Of a stretch of 48,335 nt of DNA, positions 1 through 6,564 are shown in pieces. The notes beneath the pieces were generated by a model that was not told the origin of the DNA, did no database searches, and saw nothing but the letters and a program-made list of their open reading frames with translations. Source of the DNA: CAZAXU01 sp964489245. Lineage in GTDB: Bacteria; Bacteroidota; Bacteroidia; Flavobacteriales; Flavobacteriaceae. The translations under genes and the position numbers were made by a program. How positions within the stretch are numbered: the first letter of the stretch is position 1; each line of letters opens with the position of its first letter. The stretch covers positions 1-48,335 of the forward strand of contig CAZAXU010000012.1 in the NCBI GenBank assembly GCA_964489245.1, given 5' to 3'.

Positions 1-49
1 CACAAAGATACAAATTTAACACCATCATAATCAAACTCATCACATCTGC

Positions 50-1318
50 TTAAACGAATCTTTTCCACGGCATTTTATATACTTTATTGCTATAGTACCA
101 AACCAAGATAAAAGACAAAAAGCTTGTTGCCATATAGGCTTGTGCCGCTCCGATGGCACCAACATTATCTATCAAGTAATATGCCAAAATCACATTGAAA
201 ATCGAGGTAAAAAAAGTGATAACCGCCAAATATTTATTTTTCTTTTCATAAAAAATATAATTCACCACCATAAAATACATGCCGTGAAAAGCCGCACCAA
301 ACGACAAATATTTGATATATACGGCAGAATCTGAAAAATCTTTTGCCAATAACCACCTAATCATATATGGTGCAATCTGCACAATTATAAGGGCAAGCAA
401 CAAAATACCAATAAAATATACATAAGTGAATTTCACAATTTTTTGTTTATCATTCTCATTGGGGCTTGAAGACAATTTCCTGTATAAATAGGGCGCCCAA
501 GCTTTATTGAAAGCTGTTGACAGCACAAGCACAGGCAAGATCAATTGATATGCTACATTATATAACCCTGTTTCTTTTTTTCCAACCAGATACATCAAAA
601 TAAAAACAACCGCCCCTGAACGCAACCAAAAACTCAATTGATGCGGAATTAAGGGAGTGCCAAAATGAAGAATATCTTTGATGTCTTTCTTGTTATACTC
701 AAACTTCAGATATCCTCTCTTGAACAAAAGATAAACACTCAACACACCCAACAACAGGCTCCCTAAAAACATTCCCCAAGCATTGCCTTGCCAAGACATT
801 CCGAGTATGATAACAAAATAAAGCGAAAGCAATAATTTTATCAACGTGTCTGCCACTTGGAGCATGCCGTATGATTCGGGTTTTTGTTCCACAATCCATA
901 GAGAAAGATTAATCAGCACAAAGTAGGAAGTAAAAGCCATGGCAATGGCTATCAACATCCAGAAATAAGGCAGTTCCAACTTGTTATAAAGATAATTCTT
1001 CAAAAGCGTAACGATTGTTAGCAACACCAAAAAAGTCGTCAATAAAACATAAACCGCATTGCCTATATATACGGCAAGTTTTTCTTTTGAATATTTATAA
1101 TAATTCACGCTGATGGCACCCTGGACACTGAACCCGACAAGAATTAGCATAACAGCAACAAAAGAGTTGAATATGCCCAAAAGCCCGTAGTCTTCAGGAG
1201 AAAGATAATATGTCAAAACCGGCAGCAATAAAAAAGGAATGGCTTTATTGATTACATCCGCAAAGACATAGACAAATGAGTCCTTAAAAAGTTTGTTATG
1301 TAATATTTTTTTGATCAA
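50..1318 (-). CDS. Polysaccharide flippase (Wzx/MATE-like lipopolysaccharide exporter)
   Basis: The 422-residue protein is almost entirely hydrophobic, with about 12 predicted membrane segments separated by short K/R-rich loops. This is the layout of Wzx-type flippases of the MVF/MATE superfamily, which move undecaprenyl-linked sugar repeat units across the inner membrane. The N-terminal stretch, with a short basic lead and then an FLLLPVLTYYLSPEDYG segment, is typical of the polysaccharide-biosynthesis family. It is the last gene of the minus-strand sugar cluster and starts 12 bases after the AAA ATPase stop, with no visible promoter of its own, so it is probably co-transcribed. A flippase next to pseudaminic acid genes fits export of a Pse-containing glycan. 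The substrate cannot be read from the sequence. No polymerase (Wzy) or glycosyltransferase lies in the window. Confidence 0.85.
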   Translation of the reverse strand: MIKKILHNKLFKDSFVYVFADVINKAIPFLLLPVLTYYLSPEDYGLLGIFNSFVAVMLILVGFSVQGAISVNYYKYSKEKLAVYIGNAVYVLLTTFLVLLTIVTLLKNYLYNKLELPYFWMLIAIAMAFTSYFVLINLSLWIVEQKPESYGMLQVADTLIKLLLSLYFVIILGMSWQGNAWGMFLGSLLLGVLSVYLLFKRGYLKFEYNKKDIKDILHFGTPLIPHQLSFWLRSGAVVFILMYLVGKKETGLYNVAYQLILPVLVLSTAFNKAWAPYLYRKLSSSPNENDKQKIVKFTYVYFIGILLLALIIVQIAPYMIRWLLAKDFSDSAVYIKYLSFGAAFHGMYFMVVNYIFYEKKNKYLAVITFFTSIFNVILAYYLIDNVGAIGAAQAYMATSFLSFILVWYYSNKVYKMPWKRFV

Positions 1319-1330
1319 TTTTTTTCTGTT

Positions 1331-2467
1331 TTATTGCATAAATTCTTGTCTAAACCAAAGTTCAAATACGGGATCCAGAAAATAATAGTTCTTGTCTATA
1401 TCTGTGTCTATAACATCATTTCTAATCAGCATGGCTTTGTTTTTGCTCACATTGCGCGGTGTTCCCAATTTATATTGTTGCATTACGGCAGCTGCCGTCA
1501 AATGTTTCTCTCCGGCGGCAACAGCTTTCAATAAATTCAATTGTGTGCCGCTCATAATTTCTATTTCTCTTTGATATAAGGGTTTGTTTGCCGCAACAAT
1601 TTCGTTTAGTGCCGACTGAATCACATCTTCATCGGTTTGTTTTGCCGTTTGCACCCAGACATAATGCGCCAATTGCTGCACATACCATGAATGGTTTTGC
1701 ATCAAATCTGCAATGCTTCCGGCATGTTTGTTTGAAATTTTTTTATCGGTTTCATCAAAACTTTTGGTGATAAAAGCCACCCAATCTTTTCTATCAATCT
1801 TTTGCAACATCATGATATCTCCAAACCTGTAGAAAGGCTTAGAAGAATTGTTGAAAATATTCATCATCATATGCCTTTTGCTTCCGTAAAGGCAGTAGGT
1901 CACGTTCTTTTGTCGCTGCCAAACCGCTCGTAATTTTTTTTCTAAATTTTCAAAATCGGCATAGTTGGCAATATGCTGAAATTCATCCAGACCAATAATA
2001 AATTTGATATTTTTATTTTGAGCAATTTGTTCGGGTAAATTCAATATTTCATCCTTGTGTTTTTTTATTTCGCCCACCGAAAACCTAATGCTGAAGTCGT
2101 TCAAAGGGTCTGAACCCAAGATAATTTCAGGCACTAAAGCCTTAAAAAAAGTTTTAATATTTTTGAGCCAATCTTCCAACCTGCTCGCCGAAGCCTTGAT
2201 GACTTCCTGAGCAAATTTTTCTAAAAATTCGTTTTCGTCCGATACGGAAAAGAGATCTATATTCACCAACCTAATCCTTTTTTCCTTTTTAGAAATATCT
2301 AAAAACACCTTTTCAACCAAAGACGACTTCCCCCAACGTCTCGGAGAAACAATGATACTGTTGATGCCGTGAATCAAATTATCATACAGCTTTTTTTTGT
2401 CCTTCTTTCGGTTGGTAAAAGCTTTGACACTAACCGTATTGCCAAATATAAACGGAGATTTTTTCAT
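1331..2467 (-). CDS. Orphan AAA-type ATPase (archaeal-ATPase-like family)
   Basis: This 378-residue ATPase opens with a P-loop, SPRRWGKSSLV (about residues 40-50 from the chosen start), and has an acidic Walker B-like strand, FIIGLDEFQHI, near residue 160. The middle has an arginine-rich segment (KLRAVWQRQKNVTYCLYGSKRHMM) typical of the archaeal-ATPase family, and the C-terminus resembles a winged helix. The family is STAND/AAA-like and has no settled function. I start at the ATG at 2467 (MKKSPFIFG); an ATG-less extension to 2497 would run through the operator-like palindrome. It lies between pseI and the flippase, where no sugar enzyme of this type is expected. It has its own promoter (2495-2528) and a 14-bp palindrome at the probable transcription start. 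It looks inserted into the cluster; its role is unknown. Confidence 0.8.
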   Translation of the reverse strand: MKKSPFIFGNTVSVKAFTNRKKDKKKLYDNLIHGINSIIVSPRRWGKSSLVEKVFLDISKKEKRIRLVNIDLFSVSDENEFLEKFAQEVIKASASRLEDWLKNIKTFFKALVPEIILGSDPLNDFSIRFSVGEIKKHKDEILNLPEQIAQNKNIKFIIGLDEFQHIANYADFENLEKKLRAVWQRQKNVTYCLYGSKRHMMMNIFNNSSKPFYRFGDIMMLQKIDRKDWVAFITKSFDETDKKISNKHAGSIADLMQNHSWYVQQLAHYVWVQTAKQTDEDVIQSALNEIVAANKPLYQREIEIMSGTQLNLLKAVAAGEKHLTAAAVMQQYKLGTPRNVSKNKAMLIRNDVIDTDIDKNYYFLDPVFELWFRQEFMQ

Positions 2468-2474
2468 TTTTTTT

Positions 2475-2488
2475 ATACCAATTGGTAT
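2475..2488. repeat. 14-bp perfect palindrome upstream of AAA ATPase (possible operator)
   Basis: ATACCAATTGGTAT is perfectly self-complementary. It ends 8 bases before the ATPase ATG and begins 6 bases after the TACTTTTG box, so it would cover the transcription start. That position suits an autoregulatory operator; this is inference. Confidence 0.65.
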
Positions 2489-2494
2489 TATACG

Positions 2495-2528
2495 CAAAAG
2501 TATAAAATTTATTTGTAATAAGTGCCAA
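2495..2528 (-). promoter_or_regulatory. Bacteroidota-type promoter for the AAA ATPase
   Basis: On the minus strand a TTTG (2528-2525) lies 22 bases before TACTTTTG (2502-2495), matching the TTTG/TAnnTTTG pattern of the Bacteroidota primary sigma factor. The ATG at 2467 is 27 bases downstream. Confidence 0.55.
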
Positions 2529-2557
2529 ATAAATTATTTTTTTCAAATCCGGCAGAT

Positions 2558-3598
2558 TCAAGTCTTTGCAATAAACTTCAGCTCGAACCTTGTTCCTTTT
2601 TCCAAATCTCTATTCACTTTTTTGCCTAAAATATCTTTTAGATGTTTCGGATGCAAACCATATCCGGGCCTGATGGAACGCACATATGTTTCCGTGATGA
2701 TTTCTCCGGCTTTTATGTCTTTGACCACATAGAGAGAACGTGAAAATTCTCGACTTTTCAAGGCTTTTTCAGATAGCGAATAATCCACTTTCCCCAAAGC
2801 TTTTTCAGCATTTCTCACCGCATCAACCATCTGTTTAAATTCTTTTTCATCCAAAGAAAAAGAGGCATCAGGTCCTCCTATATTTTTGTCTAAAATAAAA
2901 TGTTTTTCAATGATTTTGGCGCCAAGTGTTGTTGCCATGACAGGCAGCAAGTCTCCTGCCGTATGGTCTGACAATCCTGCAATCACATTAAATTTTTTTG
3001 ATAAATCCGGAATCATATTCAAGTTGGCATCTTCAATTTTTGCGGGATATTGCGAGGATGTCTTTAGCAGAATAATCTCATTATTTTTCATTGCCCGACA
3101 AGCGTCAACCGCCAATCGGATGTCTTCTTCGGATGCAATTCCCGTAGATATTATCACGGGCTTTGCTTTACTTGCCGCATATTCAATCAGCGGAATATCC
3201 GTGATTTCAAACGAGGCGATTTTATATGCCGGCACTTTTAGTTCTTCTAAAAAATCGACGGCTGTTTTATCAAAGGGAGATGAAAAACAAATCAACCCTT
3301 CTTGCCGGGCAACTTCAAAAAGTTCGGCATGCCATTGCCAAGGCAGATAAGCTTCTTTATATAATTCAAATAAATTTTTTCCTTTCCAAATAGTTCCTTT
3401 TATGATAAAATCATCTTTATTACAATCTATGGTTATGGTGTCCGGCGTATAGGTTTGCAATTTAACAGCATCGGCACCGGCTCGTTTGGCAGCACGAATT
3501 GTTTCTTTTGCAATTTCAATATCGTGTCCGTGATTGGCAGACAATTCGGCAATGATAAAGACCTTGTCTTTTCCTATGTTGAAATCGGCTATTTTCAT
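2558..3598 (-). CDS. pseI: Pseudaminic acid synthase
   Basis: PseI condenses a 2,4-diacetamido-2,4,6-trideoxy-L-altrose with phosphoenolpyruvate to give pseudaminic acid. The 346-residue protein has the full family length: a NeuB-type TIM barrel (about residues 1-270), then a C-terminal SAF/antifreeze-like domain (about 285-345, YVRSIRPGYGLHPKHL). The early GTIWKGKNLFELYKEAYLPW segment and the IGGPDASFSL motif favour PseI over sialic acid synthase NeuB, which usually has a PGPDH-type motif there. It follows the DUF4143 ATPase by 28 bases and has its own TAAGTTTG box. It looks intact, although the upstream enzymes PseC and PseG are broken or absent here. Confidence 0.9.
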   Translation of the reverse strand: MKIADFNIGKDKVFIIAELSANHGHDIEIAKETIRAAKRAGADAVKLQTYTPDTITIDCNKDDFIIKGTIWKGKNLFELYKEAYLPWQWHAELFEVARQEGLICFSSPFDKTAVDFLEELKVPAYKIASFEITDIPLIEYAASKAKPVIISTGIASEEDIRLAVDACRAMKNNEIILLKTSSQYPAKIEDANLNMIPDLSKKFNVIAGLSDHTAGDLLPVMATTLGAKIIEKHFILDKNIGGPDASFSLDEKEFKQMVDAVRNAEKALGKVDYSLSEKALKSREFSRSLYVVKDIKAGEIITETYVRSIRPGYGLHPKHLKDILGKKVNRDLEKGTRFELKFIAKT

Positions 3599-3617
3599 TT
3601 TTATATTTTATATGTCA

Positions 3618-3625
3618 CAAACTTA
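3618..3625 (-). promoter_or_regulatory. Candidate -7 box for pseI
   Basis: TAAGTTTG on the minus strand fits TAnnTTTG and lies 19 bases before the pseI ATG, directly after the ATPase stop codon. No good TTTG partner is seen upstream, so only the -7 element is supported. It would let pseI be expressed despite the inserted ATPase gene. Confidence 0.4.
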
Positions 3626-3626
3626 G

Positions 3627-4784
3627 TTATTGCTTATTAATTACGGATTTTATTTTTTTCCAATTTGTAATTTTGGTTAAATTGCTTCTATTTTGTTCTT
3701 GATTTCCTGCATAGATAATATACGATTTTTCTATACTTGTTAGTTTTTTCCAGTAATTTAGTTTTTTAAACCACTCTGATAATATTGTTTTTCCTGATTT
3801 TATTTCAATCGCTTTTTTATCATCAAAATCATCAATGATTAAGTCAACTTCGTGTCCTGTTTTATCGCGCCAGTAGTACAAGGGTGGTTCTATACCTTTA
3901 TTTGTATAAGCTTTAATTGTTTCGCTTATTACCATTGTTTCAAAAATTGCTCCACGCAATGGATAATTTTCTAATTGTTCATTATTCTGAATACGCAATA
4001 ATGAACAAACAACACCCGTATCATAAAAGTATATTTTAGGACGTTTTACAATTGTTTTTTTGTAATTGTTATAATATGGTCTCAATAAATAAATGATAAA
4101 ACTTGACACTAAAATACCAATCCAAGATTGAATGGTTTTAGTGCTAACACCCACTTCATTTCCAATAGCAGTCATGTTGAGTTCTTGTCCTGTTCTTCCT
4201 GCTAAAATCCGCAAAAATTTATCAAAAACTAACAGATTATTAATATTTTTTATTTGTCTGACATCTCTTTCCAAATAGGTTTTTATGTAGTTAGAATACC
4301 AATCTGTCGGACTAATTTCTTGATCATAAACCGGCGGATAAAAACCATCAAACATCCATTGATTGTCTGTTTTGTCATCAATATTTAACTCTTCGTACGA
4401 AAATGGTAACAAACTCAAATAACCTAATCTTCCTGCAAGTGTTTGAGAGATATTTTCTTGTAGCAAGAAATTATTTGAACCTGTCAGAATAAATAAACCT
4501 TTTTCAGTAGAATTGTCTAGTATTTCTTGCAAATAAGAAAACAACTTTGGCACTCTTTGAATTTCATCGAATATGGCACCTTTTTGATAAGTTTCTAAAA
4601 AACCTCTTGGATCTTCTTCGGCAAATGCCCTATTATCTAAATTTTCTAAGGAAACGTATGTTTTGTAAGGAAACGTAGCTTTAACCAATGTGGTTTTCCC
4701 GGATTGTCTTGGCCCAATAACAGCAACTATTTTAAAGCTTTGCGATAATTGTATCAGTTTTTCTTGTGCTTTTCTCTGTATCAT
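3627..4784 (-). CDS. Orphan ATP-binding protein, AAA_14/DUF4143 family
   Basis: The 385-residue protein starts MIQRKAQEKL. It has a P-loop GPRQSGKTTLV near residue 25, a Walker B-like IFDEIQRVP near residue 75 and a sensor-like FILTGSNNFLL near residue 105, then the DUF4143 C-terminal half with a restriction-endonuclease-like core (YYWRDKTGHEVDLII ... AIEIKSGK). This is the standard architecture of a widespread family whose function is unknown. An in-frame ATG at 4832 would add 16 residues, but these would be encoded by the 37-bp palindrome and the promoter, so I prefer 4784. The gene sits between the tandem-GNAT gene and pseI, the position where pseG is often found. It looks like an insertion carrying its own promoter. 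Confidence 0.85.
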   Translation of the reverse strand: MIQRKAQEKLIQLSQSFKIVAVIGPRQSGKTTLVKATFPYKTYVSLENLDNRAFAEEDPRGFLETYQKGAIFDEIQRVPKLFSYLQEILDNSTEKGLFILTGSNNFLLQENISQTLAGRLGYLSLLPFSYEELNIDDKTDNQWMFDGFYPPVYDQEISPTDWYSNYIKTYLERDVRQIKNINNLLVFDKFLRILAGRTGQELNMTAIGNEVGVSTKTIQSWIGILVSSFIIYLLRPYYNNYKKTIVKRPKIYFYDTGVVCSLLRIQNNEQLENYPLRGAIFETMVISETIKAYTNKGIEPPLYYWRDKTGHEVDLIIDDFDDKKAIEIKSGKTILSEWFKKLNYWKKLTSIEKSYIIYAGNQEQNRSNLTKITNWKKIKSVINKQ

Positions 4785-4788
4785 ACAG

Positions 4789-4796
4789 CAAATATA
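4789..4796 (-). promoter_or_regulatory. -7 box directly upstream of the DUF4143 ATPase start
   Basis: TATATTTG on the minus strand fits TAnnTTTG exactly and is followed by C. Only four bases separate it from the ATG at 4784, so the transcript would be leaderless or nearly so. No TTTG lies at the usual -33 spacing; the centre of the 37-bp palindrome falls there instead. Confidence 0.5.
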
Positions 4797-4832
4797 TGGA
4801 AAAATATGGAATCTGATTCCATATTTTTCCAT
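4796..4832. repeat. 37-bp perfect palindrome at the DUF4143 ATPase promoter
   Basis: The left arm ATGGAAAAATATGGAATC (4796-4813) and the right arm (4815-4832) are perfect reverse complements around a single central T at 4814. The element abuts the -7 box of the ATPase gene and its centre lies 18 bases upstream of that box, where the -33 element would be. It could be a regulator binding site, a DNA hairpin or a recombination site. No second copy is seen at the other end of the gene or elsewhere in the window. Confidence 0.85.
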
Positions 4833-4850
4833 TTTTTGAAATTTAAATGG

Positions 4851-5873
4851 TTATTGTAACTTTTTTATATACAAAACACTATCTACATCATTAATCACTT
4901 CACTTTTTTTCAAAATAAATCCGGCTTTTTCAAAAGAACGAATCGAAGCAATGTTTGTTTGTTTGATGTAAGCGTAAATGGGCAACCTAAATACATTTAC
5001 AAAGCTTTGCGATGCTTGGGTTAAAATTGTGCTTCCATAACCTTTTCCTCGCTGATTTTTATCGATGCTGACGCCTATTACAGCATAGTCGTTTTGTATA
5101 TCAAAACGTACTAAACCGATGGGTTTTTCGTCTTTCTGAGCAACCCAAAATAAAGTATTTTTATCTTGCAATTTTCGGGCAAACCATTTTTGATGTGTCT
5201 GATAGTCTATTTCTTGACTGTTAAATGATTGTTGGCGTACCAAGGGGTCATTTGCCCAATCATAAAGTAATTTTTCATCGTTTTTGTCTATATCTCTAAA
5301 TAATATTTCGGGCTGACTTTTCCGGTGAATTACCACATCTACCGGTTTTTCGTCTATAATAATTTCATTTTTCAATCTTTGTTTCTGTTTAAATCCTGCT
5401 TTTTCCAGCACGGAATACAAATACGGGCGTAAATCATAGGCATAGGTAAAAATACCTTTGAAATTCAATTCGTTAAAAGCCACTTTTTCTATAAGTTTGA
5501 TGAAATTGATCCAATGTCTGTCAAAATATTTTTCTTCCAAATCCGTCTGCATTATAAAGGAAAGTTCTGCTTTTTTTTGCTGCCAATCAATATGAACCAA
5601 GCCTCCATAGCCTATGCATTTCCCCTTTTTTAAATAAGAAAAAAGCAACTGATCGGGTTGTGCTTTTTCAAATAGTTTCCGAACAACCTCCATAAAATAT
5701 TTTTCTTGATCTTTTTCGGTCAACAATCCGTCCTGACGCAGATGATATATTTGTTCATTACGCCATTTCATAATCAGAAACCGATCTTCATATCGTATGG
5801 GAACAATTGCATAATCACCTAAACGATAAACTTGTTGGCGCAATGCTTTATATGTGTTCCGCTTATCTTTCAT
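4851..5873 (-). CDS. Tandem GNAT acetyltransferase (PseH-like candidate)
   Basis: The 340-residue protein holds two GNAT folds. The first spans about residues 15-170 (acceptor-side WRNEQI, then GYGGLVHID). The second spans about 185-335, with a clear acetyl-CoA loop QRGKGYGSTIL and the terminal TNIASIRSFEKAGF motif. The second domain resembles the GNAT domain often fused to the C-terminus of PseG hydrolases, but the PseG glycosyltransferase-like domain itself is missing. The gene overlaps the end of pseF by 11 bases, indicating translational coupling. Its likely job is acetylation of a pseudaminic acid intermediate (the PseH step); which domain does this is unknown. Another N-acyl modification of the finished sugar is possible. 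Confidence 0.7.
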   Translation of the reverse strand: MKDKRNTYKALRQQVYRLGDYAIVPIRYEDRFLIMKWRNEQIYHLRQDGLLTEKDQEKYFMEVVRKLFEKAQPDQLLFSYLKKGKCIGYGGLVHIDWQQKKAELSFIMQTDLEEKYFDRHWINFIKLIEKVAFNELNFKGIFTYAYDLRPYLYSVLEKAGFKQKQRLKNEIIIDEKPVDVVIHRKSQPEILFRDIDKNDEKLLYDWANDPLVRQQSFNSQEIDYQTHQKWFARKLQDKNTLFWVAQKDEKPIGLVRFDIQNDYAVIGVSIDKNQRGKGYGSTILTQASQSFVNVFRLPIYAYIKQTNIASIRSFEKAGFILKKSEVINDVDSVLYIKKLQ

Positions 5874-6564
5874 GAAGCAGTCTATATTTTAATTCAGCCA
5901 TCTTCCAATCTTCCAAAGTGTCTATATCTTGCGCTACTTGCTCGCTGATTTCAATTGCCGTTGTGTGGTCTGTCCATAGACTTTTTGCTTTGAAAAACGC
6001 ATCGGTTTTTGCCCAATAAAACAGTCCCGCATCGTGAAAACTCGGTTTTAAATCTTGCGAACGTTTCGTTTTATTTTCCGGCCAGATCATTTTTATTTTT
6101 TTTCCTTCAAATTGCATGGCACGTTGTATGGGGAAACTATATCTGACAACGGGAAACACAGAGTCAAAATCGCTGTTAATCAATTTGTTATGCGCATGAA
6201 TCAAATCCTTATCCGTCACAAAGGGCGCTGTTGCCAACAAACAACAAACCTGATCAAAGCTTCTGCTGTTCTTCTCATAGGCTTGCAAAACTTCCAAAAC
6301 CACCTCAGACAAACCGGCATGATCATCGGCTGTTTGCTCTCCTCTGAAAAATGGAACTTTGGCACCATATCTTACGGCTATCTCCGCAATTTCCTTATCA
6401 TCGGTTGAAACCATAATCTCTTCAAACAAATTGGATTTAACGGCCGCTTCAATAGAATAAGCAATAATGGGTTTGCCAAAAAAATCCTTAATGTTTTTTC
6501 TCGGTATCCGCTTACTTCCTCCACGAGCAGGGATTATTGCTATGTTTTTTGTTTTAGAGCACAT
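5863..6564 (-). CDS. pseF: Pseudaminic acid cytidylyltransferase
   Basis: PseF transfers CMP from CTP to pseudaminic acid, activating it for glycosyltransferases. The 233-residue protein begins MCSKTKNIAIIPARGGSKRI, with the IIPARGGSKRIPRKN nucleotide-binding loop of the CMP-NeuAc synthetase family. PVVRYSFPIQRAM and the TKRSQDLKPSFHDAGLFYW segment are PseF-like rather than NeuA-like. I use the ATG at 6564; the upstream ATG at 6591 would add nine residues that lie within the previous gene. The start overlaps the AlbA-protein stop by 11 bases, and its stop overlaps the GNAT gene. It looks intact. Confidence 0.88.
   Translation of the reverse strand: MCSKTKNIAIIPARGGSKRIPRKNIKDFFGKPIIAYSIEAAVKSNLFEEIMVSTDDKEIAEIAVRYGAKVPFFRGEQTADDHAGLSEVVLEVLQAYEKNSRSFDQVCCLLATAPFVTDKDLIHAHNKLINSDFDSVFPVVRYSFPIQRAMQFEGKKIKMIWPENKTKRSQDLKPSFHDAGLFYWAKTDAFFKAKSLWTDHTTAIEISEQVAQDIDTLEDWKMAELKYRLLHER

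Noticed and set aside
2886..3350. Plus-strand open frame of 154 codons opposite pseI
   Set aside because: It lies wholly inside a well-supported gene, lacks any family-like motif, and is biased by codon use on the other strand.
4784..4832. Palindrome as one end of an insertion sequence
   Set aside because: No matching repeat occurs at the other end of the gene, no target duplication is visible, and no transposase is present.
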